Positions 24,840-34,541 are shown, numbered from the stretch's first letter. The stretch: 64,000 nt of DNA from an uncultured Bacteroidia bacterium (GCA_943788195.1 CALSPH010000001.1:1123595-1187594), one strand, 5' to 3'. Notes: generated by a model not told the origin, from the sequence alone. A program made the numbers and translations.

Positions 24840-26525
24840 ATGAAACAAATAATCGAATGCGTACCTAATTTTAGTGAAGGGGTAGATTTAAATATCATTG
24901 ATCAAATCACCCGCAGTATTCAAACCGTTGAAGGGGTTACCTTATTGGATGTGGATCCAGGTAAAGCTACGAATAGAACAGTGGTTACTCTTGTTGGAGA
25001 GCCTGAAGCCGTTATTGAAGGCGCATTTCGAGGCATTCAAAAGGCTGCTGAGCTCATTGATATGAGCAAACATTCAGGTGAACATCCGCGTATGGGAGCA
25101 ACCGATGTGTGCCCTTTAATTCCTGTGGCCAATATAAGTATGGAGGAAACGGCAGCTTTTGCCAAAAAACTGGCGAAACGGGTTGGCGAGGAATTGAACA
25201 TCCCTGTTTATCTATATGAAGAAGCGCAGCCGAATAAAAAAAGAAGTAATTTGTCCGTGATCCGTTCGGGAGAATATGAGGGCATAGCCAATAAGATAGG
25301 GCAAGCGGAATGGAAGCCTGATTTTGGTCCCGCAAAATTCAATGCAGCAAGCGGCAACACCGCAATAGGTGCAAGAGATTTTCTCATTGCGTACAACATT
25401 AATTTAAATTCAACCAGTACGCGAATTGCCAATCGGATAGCTTTTGATGTGCGCGAAGCAGGTAGAGTGCAACGAGAGGGAAATCCTTACTCAGGAAAAG
25501 TGGTCAAAGATGCAAATGGAGAAGACGTTCGAGTACCCGGTTCTTTAAAACATGTTAAGGCAATTGGCTGGTTTATTGAAGAATACAATGTAGCTCAAAT
25601 CTCCATGAATCTAACCAACTATAAAGAAACTCCTATTCATGTGGCTTTTGACGAAGTTTGTGAACGTGCAAGAGACCGTGGAACCCGTGTTACCGGTAGT
25701 GAATTGGTGGGATTGATGCCATTGAAAGCCATGTTGGATGCAGGAAATTACTTTTTAGAAAAACAGGGAGTGAGCAAAGGCATGAGCGAATCAGAAATCA
25801 TTCATATCGCAATTAAATCCATGGGATTGGATGAATTGGCAGAGTTTGATCCCCAAAAGAAAATTGTTGAATATGCATTGCAAAATGAAAGTGATGCACG
25901 TTTGGTGAATATGAAAGTGAATGAGTTTGTGGATACAACGGCTTCAGATCAACCGGCTCCAGGCGGGGGAAGCGTTGCTGCTTTGTGTGGAGCCTTAGGT
26001 GCCGCTTTGTGCGCAATGGATGGGAATCTATCTGCGAATAAAAGAGGCTGGGAAGACAAAACGGAATTCTTTAGTGATTTGGCAGTTCAAGCACAAGCAT
26101 TGAAACAAGACTTATTGGGTTTAGTGGATGAAGATACCGCTGCATTCAATAAAATCATGGATGCGTTTGCTATGCCTAACGATAGTGAGGAGGCCAAAAA
26201 GGAACGTTCTGCGGCCATCGAAAGCGCAAGCCAGTATGCTACCGAAACCCCTTATCGAACCATGCAAAAAGCATATGCATGTGTGCCTATTTTAAAGGAA
26301 ATGGTTGAAAAAGGAAACCCAAATTGCTTGTCGGATGCAGCGGTGGGTTTAATTTGTATCAAAACAGCCGTGCGTGGGGCCTATTTTAACGTGCGCATCA
26401 ATGCCGGTGGGTTAAAGGACCGTGTATTTGCAGATCAAATGGTTACAAATGCCAAAGCCTTATTATCCAGAAACCATGCAGAAATTGATGCAATTTTGGT
26501 GCAAGTTGAGGCTAGTTTTGGCTAG
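24840..26525 (+). CDS. ftcD: Bifunctional glutamate formiminotransferase / formiminotetrahydrofolate cyclodeaminase
   Basis: It transfers the formimino group from formiminoglutamate (histidine degradation) to tetrahydrofolate and then releases ammonia to give methenyl-THF. The 561 residues contain the formiminotransferase domain (about 1-325; IIECVPNFSEG at the start, KHSGEHPRMGATDVCPLIPV near 78-97) and the cyclodeaminase domain (about 355-561; TASDQPAPGGGSVAALCGAL and NVRINAGGLKD). The fused form has the usual length. No hut genes are adjacent, so the pathway link rests on family knowledge. Confidence 0.94.
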   Translation: MKQIIECVPNFSEGVDLNIIDQITRSIQTVEGVTLLDVDPGKATNRTVVTLVGEPEAVIEGAFRGIQKAAELIDMSKHSGEHPRMGATDVCPLIPVANISMEETAAFAKKLAKRVGEELNIPVYLYEEAQPNKKRSNLSVIRSGEYEGIANKIGQAEWKPDFGPAKFNAASGNTAIGARDFLIAYNINLNSTSTRIANRIAFDVREAGRVQREGNPYSGKVVKDANGEDVRVPGSLKHVKAIGWFIEEYNVAQISMNLTNYKETPIHVAFDEVCERARDRGTRVTGSELVGLMPLKAMLDAGNYFLEKQGVSKGMSESEIIHIAIKSMGLDELAEFDPQKKIVEYALQNESDARLVNMKVNEFVDTTASDQPAPGGGSVAALCGALGAALCAMDGNLSANKRGWEDKTEFFSDLAVQAQALKQDLLGLVDEDTAAFNKIMDAFAMPNDSEEAKKERSAAIESASQYATETPYRTMQKAYACVPILKEMVEKGNPNCLSDAAVGLICIKTAVRGAYFNVRINAGGLKDRVFADQMVTNAKALLSRNHAEIDAILVQVEASFG

Positions 26526-26527
26526 AG

Positions 26528-26596
26528 ATTACTTCAGTCGTGCCTCCTTCGCAATAACTTCAAACTATACAGTTATTGCGAGTGCAGCGAAGCAAT
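26528..26596. repeat. REP-like intergenic palindromic element
   Basis: Starting 3 bp after the ftcD stop, this 69-bp element has outer arms ATTACTTC / GAAGCAAT (one mismatch) and a perfect inner stem CGCAATAACT / AGTTATTGCG (26550-26559 and 26571-26580) around an 11-nt loop. The wording of the arms (CGCAATAAC, TTGCGAGTGCAGCGAAGCAA) is of the kind found in dispersed REP-like elements in many bacterial genomes. No second copy is seen in this window. Confidence 0.7.
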
Positions 26597-26642
26597 ACCT
26601 ATCCAAAAGTTGCAATAAATTATATTGATTTTATTAAGTTAA

Positions 26643-27680
26643 TCATTCTTTTTGCTGGGCATGTTTTTTCATAAAATCTACTTCCTGGTTATAATAAGAA
26701 AAATAGATTGTTTGGCTTTTGTTTGCCTGAGTAGCAATGACTTTCTTCAATAATCCTAGACTGTCATAATCAAAGAAATACAATGATTCACTCTGGCCCT
26801 CAGCGATGATGTTTTTGATTTGATCCGCATTGTTGTATTCAAATCTCACAATTTCACAGGCAATAGGTGAATCTTTATAAAAATTTAATCTTCCGTTAAA
26901 TCTCCAAGATTGTTGGATTAAGCCATTTGAAAAACTATCGCGTTGTAAGATTTGGTAAGATTGTTTCCGCGGTTTACTATTATAATAGAATATGTTTCCC
27001 ATACCATTCAACGTATCATAAATTATTGAATCAAAAGCGCTTGATATGATTCTGCCAGATTGATCCATTATTTTGAATGAAGTATCAATCGACAAATATT
27101 CTTCCTTTCCATACTGACTCTGGCATGTTTCAATGTGTTTTACTGTATCTAAACTATTTGAATATGTATATATCGTTTTTACTTTTGTTTTACGGAGGTG
27201 CTTGACTTTTTTACTTTTTTTATTTTTGTATTGAAATTCCATTCGGTAAATATGCTTTTCCGTTAAACGCCCATGATTATATACGAATGAGTCAATACCA
27301 CTATCTGAAACTCTATAGTTGTCATACCAGGCGTTAAGCTTTTCAGTTTTTATTTGATTGTTTGAAGTATAAGTAATTAATCCTTTATACATAAGGTTTA
27401 TTGATCCTTTAAAAGGCCGATATGATGCATACTTCATCTCTCTACCCATTGAGTCATACCAAAGGTATCGGTGTCCTTCTTCTGTCCAATTATTGCTAGT
27501 TATTTTGGTTCTAATCCCATATTTCTTATACAGAAATTGTTGGTCTCTAGCGTATTTGTCAATGGTAATTTGCAAATTGTTAAAGGTCCCGAACGTTTGA
27601 CAAGGGTTGTGAGGTGAGATTAAACCTAATAAAAAACTACAAGTTATAAGGTATATGAACAGATGTAATGGACGCATCAT
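26643..27680 (-). CDS. Secreted or lipid-free envelope protein with YD-like beta repeats, function unknown
   Basis: The 345 residues start with a hydrophobic signal-like segment (about 5-22). The rest is rich in Tyr, Asn, Lys and Ser with repeated short beta units such as HRYLWYDSMGREMKYASY, IYTYSNSLDTVKHIE and LYFFDYDSLGLLKKVIA, which recall YD/RHS-type repeats but are too few for a toxin shell. No catalytic motif is seen. It stands alone between the ftcD gene and the divergent lipid A operon. The family is not recognised. Confidence 0.6.
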   Translation of the reverse strand: MMRPLHLFIYLITCSFLLGLISPHNPCQTFGTFNNLQITIDKYARDQQFLYKKYGIRTKITSNNWTEEGHRYLWYDSMGREMKYASYRPFKGSINLMYKGLITYTSNNQIKTEKLNAWYDNYRVSDSGIDSFVYNHGRLTEKHIYRMEFQYKNKKSKKVKHLRKTKVKTIYTYSNSLDTVKHIETCQSQYGKEEYLSIDTSFKIMDQSGRIISSAFDSIIYDTLNGMGNIFYYNSKPRKQSYQILQRDSFSNGLIQQSWRFNGRLNFYKDSPIACEIVRFEYNNADQIKNIIAEGQSESLYFFDYDSLGLLKKVIATQANKSQTIYFSYYNQEVDFMKKHAQQKE

Positions 27681-27744
27681 TATTTATTAAAACGTCCCCC
27701 AATATACTTTATTTCATCATTTTTTGGGGGCAAGCGCACCCTTG

Positions 27745-27775
27745 TTTGTAATAGGTAATATTTAATCTATTTTTG
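27745..27775 (+). promoter_or_regulatory. Promoter of the lipid A operon (-33 TTTG, -7 TATTTTTG)
   Basis: TTTG (27745-27748), a 19-nt spacer and TATTTTTG (27768-27775) match the Bacteroidota consensus. The box ends 2 nt before ATGATG at 27778, so the transcript is leaderless or nearly so. Confidence 0.75.
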
Positions 27776-27777
27776 CC

Positions 27778-28806
27778 ATGATGCTAACCGCAGAAAAAAT
27801 CGCTCAATTTACAGGAGGAAAGGTAGTGGGAGACCTCAATACCGCTATTACTAATGTTGCTAAAATCGAAGAAGCCACCACAGGTGATTTGGCTTTTGTT
27901 GGCAATCCGAAATATGAGTACTATGTCTATGAAACAAAGGCTTCTGTAGTTTTTGTTAAGTTGGGGTTTGAACCTCAACAAGCAGTGAACTGTACGTTGA
28001 TTAAGTCCGCACATCCTTATCTCAGCTTCTGTCAAGTGTTGGATCAATATTTTAACCCCATTTCTCATCCAACGGGTGTTGAAAATCCCAGTTTTATAGC
28101 AGCGGGCGTTGCAGTGGATGAATCATCCTACATTGGAGCCTTCGCGTATATTGCGGAAGGGGTAAAATTGGGAAAAGGAGTTAAGATATATCCCAACTGT
28201 GTTATTGGAAAGAATTGTGAAGTTGGTGATAACACGATTATATATGCGGGCACACAAGTAATGCCCGAATGTAAAATAGGAAACGATTGTATTATTCATT
28301 CAGGAACGGTAATCGGAAGTGATGGTTTCGGCCATGCACCTATGCCCGACGGCAGTTTTGCCAAGATACCTCAAGTGGGCAATGTGATTATTGAAAACAA
28401 TGTAGAAATTGGTTCCAATTGTAGCATAGATCGTGCTACTATGGGATCAACAATTATCCGAAATGGAGTAAAACTAGATAATTTGATTCAGGTTGCTCAT
28501 AATGTGGAGATAGGTGAGAATACGGTTATTGCAGCACAAACCGGAATTAGTGGGAGTACCAAACTAGGCGAACGCTGTATGATTGGCGGTCAAGTGGGTT
28601 TTGTTGGGCATATTACGGTGGCCAACGGGACGCAAATTGGGGCGCAGAGTGGTATTCAAAAAGCAATTAAGCAAGAAAATCAAGCATTTATAGGCAGTCC
28701 AAGTATGCCATTAAGAGAAGCTTTTAAAACTCAAGTATTAGTGAGAAATTTGCCGAAGCTAAATGAGCGGTTAACTAAGCTGGAAAAAGAGCAGGATAAA
28801 AAATGA
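27778..28806 (+). CDS. lpxD: UDP-3-O-(3-hydroxyacyl)glucosamine N-acyltransferase LpxD
   Basis: LpxD adds the second hydroxyacyl chain in lipid A synthesis. The 342 residues show an N-terminal uridine-binding domain (about 1-100; TAEKIAQFTGGKVVGD at the start) and a left-handed beta helix of hexapeptide repeats (about 105-295) with GSDGFGHAP near the catalytic His. A C-terminal helix (about 310-342) caps it. Two consecutive ATG codons open the gene, so the exact start is uncertain by one codon. The stop overlaps lpxC-fabZ by 4 bp. Confidence 0.95.
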   Translation: MMLTAEKIAQFTGGKVVGDLNTAITNVAKIEEATTGDLAFVGNPKYEYYVYETKASVVFVKLGFEPQQAVNCTLIKSAHPYLSFCQVLDQYFNPISHPTGVENPSFIAAGVAVDESSYIGAFAYIAEGVKLGKGVKIYPNCVIGKNCEVGDNTIIYAGTQVMPECKIGNDCIIHSGTVIGSDGFGHAPMPDGSFAKIPQVGNVIIENNVEIGSNCSIDRATMGSTIIRNGVKLDNLIQVAHNVEIGENTVIAAQTGISGSTKLGERCMIGGQVGFVGHITVANGTQIGAQSGIQKAIKQENQAFIGSPSMPLREAFKTQVLVRNLPKLNERLTKLEKEQDKK

Positions 28807-30203
28807 ACGAAAAACAAAGTACCATAAAGAAACCAATTAGCATCGAGGGGGTTGGTTTGCATACAGGGCAAAAGGTTAAGCTTACGTTTAACCCTGCACC
28901 TGAACATCATGGTTTTAAATTTCAGCGGGTAGATTTACCGGATCAGCCTATTATTGATGCGGACTGTGATTACGTAACTGATACTTCGCGTGGAACTACA
29001 CTAGAACATAACGGCTGTAAAGTGAGTACCATCGAACATGTATTGGCTGCTTGTGTTGGACTACAAATTGATAATCTATTGATTCAGGTTGATTCAGCTG
29101 AAATGCCAATCACGGATGGCAGCTCTAAACCATTCGTAGATGTACTTTTAGAGGCAGGAATTGAATTACAAAGTGCAGATCGAGAATATTTTGAAATACC
29201 ACATAACATTCATTATCACGATGATGATGGAAATGTTGAAATGGTAGCCATGCCATTAAATAATTATCGTTTAACGGTAATGGTTGATTACAATTCACCC
29301 GTACTCGGTAGCCAACATGCTTCTATTATGAGCATGAATGAATTTGTGGATGAAATTAGCAGTTGCAGAACCTTCTGTTTTTTACATGAGCTAGAGCACA
29401 TGTATAATTCAGGTTTAATTAAAGGGGGCGACTTGAATAATGCCATTGTAATTGTAGACCGCGTGGTTGAAGAATCGGAAATGGCTGATTTAGCAAAAAT
29501 GTTCAATAAGCCAACAGTTGAAGTAAAGAAAGAGGGGATCTTGAATAATGTGGATCTTCGGTTTCAGAATGAACCGGCCAGACATAAACTATTGGATATG
29601 ATTGGAGATTTGGCTTTGGTAGGCATGCCTATCAAAGCACAAATTATGGCAGCAAGACCTGGTCATGCCGCCAACGTTGGTTTTGCCAAAAAGATTAAGG
29701 CTGCTATAAAGGCGCAGAAAAGAAAACAAAAGAAAGGGGTTCCGCAAATCGATTGGAATAAGCCAGCGCTCTATGAGCATAAAGATATCAGCAGATATTT
29801 ACCGCATAAGCATCCATTTTTACTGGTAGATAAGGTAATATCGAAGACGGATAAAGAAGTTATCGCTATTAAGAATATTTCTGGGGATCAATATTTTTTT
29901 CCAGGACATTTTCCAGGAAATCCAATATTTCCAGGGGTTTTACAACTGGAAGCGATGGCACAGGCTGGCGGTGTTTTAATTTTAAGTGAAGTTGAGAACC
30001 CAGAAGATTATTCAACCTATTTCATTAAAATAGATAATGCAAAATTCAAGGCCCAAGTAATACCTGGCGATACCTTGGTGCTGCATTTGGAATTAACAGA
30101 ACCCATTCGAAGAGGCATTTGCGTAATGAAAGGAAGAGCTTATGTAGGTGATAAGATGGTTTCAGAAGCAGATATGATGGCTCAAATAGTAAAAAATAAT
30201 TAA
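28803..30203 (+). CDS. lpxC/fabZ: Bifunctional LpxC deacetylase / FabZ dehydratase fusion
   Basis: The N-terminal part (about 1-305) is the zinc deacetylase LpxC, the committed lipid A step: [18 protein letters not shown] at the start, His in [10 protein letters not shown], and [14 protein letters not shown] supplying the other zinc ligands. The C-terminal part (about 322-466) is FabZ, the 3-hydroxyacyl-ACP dehydratase: [14 protein letters not shown] with the catalytic His and [20 protein letters not shown] with the catalytic Glu. The fusion is characteristic of Bacteroidota. The gene is coupled to lpxD (4-bp overlap) and lies 1 bp from lpxA. Confidence 0.97.
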   Translation: MNEKQSTIKKPISIEGVGLHTGQKVKLTFNPAPEHHGFKFQRVDLPDQPIIDADCDYVTDTSRGTTLEHNGCKVSTIEHVLAACVGLQIDNLLIQVDSAEMPITDGSSKPFVDVLLEAGIELQSADREYFEIPHNIHYHDDDGNVEMVAMPLNNYRLTVMVDYNSPVLGSQHASIMSMNEFVDEISSCRTFCFLHELEHMYNSGLIKGGDLNNAIVIVDRVVEESEMADLAKMFNKPTVEVKKEGILNNVDLRFQNEPARHKLLDMIGDLALVGMPIKAQIMAARPGHAANVGFAKKIKAAIKAQKRKQKKGVPQIDWNKPALYEHKDISRYLPHKHPFLLVDKVISKTDKEVIAIKNISGDQYFFPGHFPGNPIFPGVLQLEAMAQAGGVLILSEVENPEDYSTYFIKIDNAKFKAQVIPGDTLVLHLELTEPIRRGICVMKGRAYVGDKMVSEADMMAQIVKNN

Positions 30204-30204
30204 T

Positions 30205-30987
30205 ATGATTCAACCTTTAGCATATGTTTCTCCTCAGGCTAAAATAGCCAACAATGTGGTAATTGATCCGTTTGTAACCATACATGATAAGGTTACCATT
30301 GGAGAAGGTACATGGATTGGCTCAAACGTAACTATATTTCCTGGAACAACTATCGGAAAAAACTGCAAAGTGTTTCCCGGAGCAGTTCTTGGAGCGATAC
30401 CGCAAGATCTTAAATTTGGTGGTGAAGACTCTACCGTGGTGATTGGCGACAATACAACCATCAGAGAGTATGTTACCATCAATAGAGGAACCGAAGATAG
30501 AGAAGAAACCACAGTTGGGAATAATTGCCTATTGATGGCTTATGTGCATATTGCCCATGATTGCATCATAAGCGATAATGTAATTTTGGCGAATTCTACT
30601 CAAATTGCGGGTCACGTAGAAGTGGGGGAGTATACAATTTTAGGTGGATCAACCTTAGTGCATCAATTTGTTAAAATTGGGCGTCATGCTATGATTAGCG
30701 GTGGGTCGTTGGTTCGTAAAGATGTTCCTCCATATACCAAAGCTGCACGTGAGCCTTTAAGTTATGAAGGGGTGAATTCCATCGGATTGCGAAGACGTAA
30801 TTTTACAAGTGACAAAATTGCGGAGATTCAACAAGTATATCGATTACTCTATGTTAGAGGATACAATACAGCAAAAGCTGTGAAAATCATTGAAGCAGAA
30901 ATGCAAGCAACCAAGGAAAGAGATGAAATATTGCAATTCATCAAGGCGAGTGGAAGAGGGGTGATGAAGGGTTACTTTAATAAGTAG
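30205..30987 (+). CDS. lpxA: Acyl-ACP--UDP-N-acetylglucosamine O-acyltransferase LpxA
   Basis: LpxA performs the first acylation of UDP-GlcNAc in lipid A synthesis. The 260 residues contain the beta-helix repeats (about 1-185), the catalytic region AYVHIAHDC (second His), STQIAGHVEV, HQFVKIGRHAMISGGS and KDVPPYTKA. The C-terminal helical domain (about 195-260) completes the normal length. It is third in the lpxD-lpxC/fabZ-lpxA operon and is followed 2 bp later by an ABC ATPase gene. Confidence 0.96.
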   Translation: MIQPLAYVSPQAKIANNVVIDPFVTIHDKVTIGEGTWIGSNVTIFPGTTIGKNCKVFPGAVLGAIPQDLKFGGEDSTVVIGDNTTIREYVTINRGTEDREETTVGNNCLLMAYVHIAHDCIISDNVILANSTQIAGHVEVGEYTILGGSTLVHQFVKIGRHAMISGGSLVRKDVPPYTKAAREPLSYEGVNSIGLRRRNFTSDKIAEIQQVYRLLYVRGYNTAKAVKIIEAEMQATKERDEILQFIKASGRGVMKGYFNK

Positions 30988-30989
30988 TC

Positions 30990-31628
30990 ATGCAGGTAGA
31001 CCTGAACAATCTGGGAAAGCATTACAATAATAAATGGGTTTTTAAACAGCTTAGCTACTCGTTTAAATCGGGTAAAAGTTATGCGGTCGTGGGAAGCAAT
31101 GGTTCTGGTAAGTCTACATTAATTAAAATTCTTGCAGGTATAGAATCATCCGATGATGGTATGGTCTTGTTTGATAATCAGGAAGAAGGAATTTCAAATC
31201 AATCCCTGAGTTTATGTGCTCCATATACACAAGCAATCATGGAGTTTTCAGCATTGGAAAATTTGGAGTTTGCACAAAAATTTAAACCATTGAGAAATGG
31301 CATGTCGACAATGGATGCATTTAACTTGATTCCCGAAGAAAAGCGCAGTAAGTCTAAAGAATTACGCCATCTGAGCTCAGGAATGGCCCAACGTGTTAAA
31401 ATAATATTGGCCTTACTATCAGATGTGCCACTTATTTTACTGGATGAGCCACTCAACAATCTGGATGAAGAAGGGTATCAGTGGTATCACTCTTTGGTGC
31501 AACAATTTAAAGGTGAGTCTACGTTAATAATAGCCTCTAATAATAAGGAAGAATATTCGTTCTGCGATGCATTTATACGTATTGGAGTATTACCTTTGCA
31601 GCATGGAAAAATTCAAGATTTATCTTAG
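30990..31628 (+). CDS. Orphan ABC transporter ATP-binding protein
   Basis: The 212-residue ATPase has Walker A GSNGSGKST (about 35-43), a C-loop LSSGMAQRVK and Walker B PLILLDEP. No permease gene is adjacent. The spacing (2 bp after lpxA) places it in the lipid A operon, so a role in envelope lipid or glycan export is possible but only inferred. Its 3' end overlaps the start of marC by 26 bp. Confidence 0.88.
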   Translation: MQVDLNNLGKHYNNKWVFKQLSYSFKSGKSYAVVGSNGSGKSTLIKILAGIESSDDGMVLFDNQEEGISNQSLSLCAPYTQAIMEFSALENLEFAQKFKPLRNGMSTMDAFNLIPEEKRSKSKELRHLSSGMAQRVKIILALLSDVPLILLDEPLNNLDEEGYQWYHSLVQQFKGESTLIIASNNKEEYSFCDAFIRIGVLPLQHGKIQDLS

Positions 31629-32178
31629 TATATTTCTGACACTTTTTGCGGTAATTGATATTATCGGTGCTTTGCCATTAATCATTGAAGTAAAGCGAAA
31701 AAACGGCTCTATTAATCCAGCTAAAATCACTTTGTTTTCAGGTACAGTGATGGTGCTTTTTCTACTATTGGGAGAATCATTGCTAAACATTTTTGGAATT
31801 GACGTAGGATCTTTTGCGGTTGCGGGTTCAATTGTACTTTTTATTATTGGACTGGAGATGATCTTGGGGCATGATTTTTTTAAGTCGGATCCGCATGGCC
31901 AGCCAAGCACAATTATCCCATTGGTATTTCCTGTTTTTGCAGGTACCGGAACATTAACAACCATACTTTCACTCAAAGCAAGTTTTGAAGGATGGGATAT
32001 CTTAATTGGCATATTGGCCAATTTAGTTTTGATTTATATTGTTTTAAAAAGTTCAAAATTAATAGAACGTTGGCTAGGGCAAAATGGAGTGGCACTAATG
32101 CGTAAAATATTCGGTATCATCCTGTTATCTATTGCCTTGAAGTTGTTCGGGTCTAATATTGGTAAAATTCTTCATTAG
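31603..32178 (+). CDS. MarC-family integral membrane protein
   Basis: The family (UPF0056) has six helices and no settled function, despite the multiple antibiotic resistance name. From ATG 31603 the protein has 191 residues: IDIIGALPLIIEVKRKNG near the start, VAGSIVLFIIGLEMILG, and IPLVFPVFAGTGTLTTI in the middle. An earlier start at 31567 would add a non-conserved leader and overlap the ATPase gene further. It ends the lipid A operon. Confidence 0.88.
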   Translation: MEKFKIYLSIFLTLFAVIDIIGALPLIIEVKRKNGSINPAKITLFSGTVMVLFLLLGESLLNIFGIDVGSFAVAGSIVLFIIGLEMILGHDFFKSDPHGQPSTIIPLVFPVFAGTGTLTTILSLKASFEGWDILIGILANLVLIYIVLKSSKLIERWLGQNGVALMRKIFGIILLSIALKLFGSNIGKILH

Positions 32179-32242
32179 AATCTGACATTTCTGTTTATTA
32201 ATTTAGGTAGTTTATTTATATATTTGTTGTAAACAAATAAAA

Positions 32243-32638
32243 ATGAGACGGTATATTTTCCTTTTTTTAGCACTCGTATTGAGTAGCATATTAATCCTTC
32301 AAAGTTGTAAGAAAGAAGAAGAAGTGGGTAACGGGAGCGATATGACAATGGACAATTCGGGTTCAGACACTATTGCCTGCAGCACGATAACTTATGATGC
32401 ACATATTTCGACTATCTTTAATAAGAATTGTGGAGGTTGCCATGTCACTGGTTCACAAGGTGGCGTAAATTTTAATAATTATGCTAAACTTAAGAATCAA
32501 CTTGAGGTGGGAAAAGTACTCGGAGTAATTAACCATAGACCTGGATTTAAAGTAATGCCTACCTCAGGAATCAAGTTGTCACAAAGTGTACTGGACAGTA
32601 TAGACTGTTGGGTGTCGAATGGGTATAAAGAGAATTAA
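32243..32638 (+). CDS. Monohaem cytochrome c lipoprotein
   Basis: The 131 residues have a signal with lipobox LQSC (Cys22), a Glu/Asp/Gly-rich linker (about 25-45), and a cytochrome c fold with haem motif CGGCH (63-67) and probable distal Met105 in VMPTSG. It is therefore probably anchored in the envelope, facing the periplasm. No partner oxidase or dehydrogenase is nearby. Its stop meets the convergent lipoprotein stop with no gap (32638/32639). Confidence 0.88.
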   Translation: MRRYIFLFLALVLSSILILQSCKKEEEVGNGSDMTMDNSGSDTIACSTITYDAHISTIFNKNCGGCHVTGSQGGVNFNNYAKLKNQLEVGKVLGVINHRPGFKVMPTSGIKLSQSVLDSIDCWVSNGYKEN

Positions 32639-33124
32639 TTAAGGCAAGTTTACCGATTCTTTTTGGGTCAGTTTAGGTATCAAAACAATCGCTCGTTTCT
32701 TGCCGTACTTTCCATAAATAATTCCTTCATTTTCACCCATTTCTTTGGGTTTTGCATGTGTTGGGATGTCTATGTTAATGATTTCACCACTTGCTTGCAT
32801 GCGATCCCCTCCTTGAAAATACGCATCTAAATAGTAGCTGCCTTTTTCCAGCTTTTTTAGGCCCCATCCATTTTCTTTTGCAACTCTTCGATAAGCCAAT
32901 TTGCTGTCTGCCTTAAAGAACATCGAATCAAAACTTAAAACATCTTCTAATTTATTGCTAAAGGTAATTTCGTAATGCACCGTATACCCACTTCCATACA
33001 CACCTCCATTGATGGTATGCACTTCCGCTTTTTCTACGAAATCATCGGTTTTAGCCTCCTTGCATTTTGCGGACAATAAGATTAGGGGTAATGCAATCAA
33101 TAAAATAGGTCTAAATGCTTTCAT
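32639..33124 (-). CDS. Putative lipoprotein, function unknown
   Basis: The 161 residues begin with a signal peptide and lipobox-like LLSAKC (Cys at about 21). The remainder is a beta-rich domain with VHYEITFSNKLEDVLSFDS and GSYYLDAYFQGGDRM, and a C-terminal basic stretch. A CATATTTG box, one base off consensus, lies upstream on the minus strand. Homology is not recognised. Confidence 0.65.
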   Translation of the reverse strand: MKAFRPILLIALPLILLSAKCKEAKTDDFVEKAEVHTINGGVYGSGYTVHYEITFSNKLEDVLSFDSMFFKADSKLAYRRVAKENGWGLKKLEKGSYYLDAYFQGGDRMQASGEIINIDIPTHAKPKEMGENEGIIYGKYGKKRAIVLIPKLTQKESVNLP

Positions 33125-33185
33125 AATATAGTATGTACAAATATGATGCTAAATTATTGAATGCAATCAATAAAGAACAGTTAAT

Positions 33186-33656
33186 CTATCCTTCATTATG
33201 ATAAGGATGCTTGTTAATGATGGTATAAGCGCGGTATACTTGCTCAGCTAAGATTACCCTTGCGAGCTGATGTGAGAAGGTAAAGGCAGAAAGACTCAAC
33301 GTCAAATTTGCTCTGCTCTTTAACATAGCGTGTGCGCCATATGCACCACATATTACAAAAACCATTTTTTGAATACCTTGATTCTTATTCTTCTCAACAT
33401 AATTGGCAAATGATACAGAATCTAATATTTTTCCTTTTTCGTCCAGCAGAACCATTAGGTCTGTAGCACCCAAACTTTTTAGTACTTGATTCGCTTCTTG
33501 TTCCTGTTGATCCTCTGGTTTTTTAATTCCTTTGAGATTTGGGGTGCATAGGACACTGACCTTACAAAACCTTTGAAGTCTTTTTATATAAAGTTGCAAT
33601 GCACTTTCAACATAGTCCGTTTTAGTGCTTCCTACAAAGAGTAACTCAATTTTCAT
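33186..33656 (-). CDS. rlmH: 23S rRNA (pseudouridine-1915-N3)-methyltransferase RlmH
   Basis: RlmH methylates pseudouridine 1915 in helix 69 of 23S rRNA using S-adenosylmethionine. The 156 residues carry the SPOUT knot with VICGAYGAHAML, LSLSAFTFSHQLARVILAEQ and the conserved end YRAYTIINKHPYHNEG. The length is normal. The start lies directly beside the stop of dapA (33656/33657). Confidence 0.95.
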   Translation of the reverse strand: MKIELLFVGSTKTDYVESALQLYIKRLQRFCKVSVLCTPNLKGIKKPEDQQEQEANQVLKSLGATDLMVLLDEKGKILDSVSFANYVEKNKNQGIQKMVFVICGAYGAHAMLKSRANLTLSLSAFTFSHQLARVILAEQVYRAYTIINKHPYHNEG

Positions 33657-34541
33657 TTATGGAATAAAGCATGCCCACTCTGCATCCAAAAGCTCTTGTG
33701 TATCTTGATTTACATTAGCTAAAGGCATGCGCAATTGAGTGCTGCAGATGTCAATTTTAGCAAGAAGGTGCTTAATGCCTCCTGGGCTGCCATCTGCAAA
33801 AATCGCGCGACAAAGTCCTAAACATTTATAATGCAACTCACGACCTTTCTCAAAATCTCCATCCAGGCAAGCATTTACCATATTGGAGAAGTTTTTTGGG
33901 ATAAGTTGAGCAATTACTGAAGTGACTCCTATACCACCAATGGCCATAATTGGAAATGTTAAACTATCATCACCACTGATCAATTCAAAATTGTCAGGTT
34001 TGTTTTGAATAATGGTCATCATTTGCTCAAGGTCCCCACTCGCTTCTTTAGTTGCTATAATATTGGGGTGATTTGCTAAAGTTAACTGGGTGTCTACTGA
34101 CATATTTACACCGGTTCTGCCAGGTACATTATATAGTACTATAGGTTTGGGACTGGCATCCGCCACTCTTCGATAATGATTGATAATTCCTTGTTGATTG
34201 GGCTTGTTATAGTGTGGACAAACAGATAGAACCGCGTCAATTCGATCCAAGTTCGTATGCTGAAGCATATGCTCTACGTGATATGTATTGTTGCCACCAA
34301 TGCCCAAAACCAAAGGAAGCTTCCCTGCAGCTAAATCTGCGATAAAGTCAACCATCCTTTCTTTTTCTTCGGGCGTAATAGCGGGAGATTCACCCGTTGT
34401 TCCCTGTATAACTAGGTAATCTAGGTTTCCATCAACACAATGGTTTACAAGGGTTTTTAAGGCATCCCAATCTATGCTTTCGTCTTTCTTAAAGGGTGTA
34501 ACAAGGGCCACTCCAGTGCCTCTTAATAAAAAATCACTCAT
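33657..34541 (-). CDS. dapA: 4-hydroxy-tetrahydrodipicolinate synthase
   Basis: It condenses pyruvate and aspartate semialdehyde, the first step toward lysine and diaminopimelate. The 294 residues include GTGVALVTPF, VIQGTTGESPAI, the YNVPGRTGVNM loop with the proton-relay Tyr, and IIATKEASGD with the Schiff-base Lys. Complete length. It begins 1 bp inside the stop of the DUF6913-like gene (TAATG), so translation is probably coupled. Confidence 0.96.
   Translation of the reverse strand: MSDFLLRGTGVALVTPFKKDESIDWDALKTLVNHCVDGNLDYLVIQGTTGESPAITPEEKERMVDFIADLAAGKLPLVLGIGGNNTYHVEHMLQHTNLDRIDAVLSVCPHYNKPNQQGIINHYRRVADASPKPIVLYNVPGRTGVNMSVDTQLTLANHPNIIATKEASGDLEQMMTIIQNKPDNFELISGDDSLTFPIMAIGGIGVTSVIAQLIPKNFSNMVNACLDGDFEKGRELHYKCLGLCRAIFADGSPGGIKHLLAKIDICSTQLRMPLANVNQDTQELLDAEWACFIP

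Noticed and set aside
26643..27680. RHS/YD polymorphic toxin
   Set aside because: The beta repeats are few and degenerate, the protein is only 345 residues, and there is no core/toxin boundary or immunity gene.
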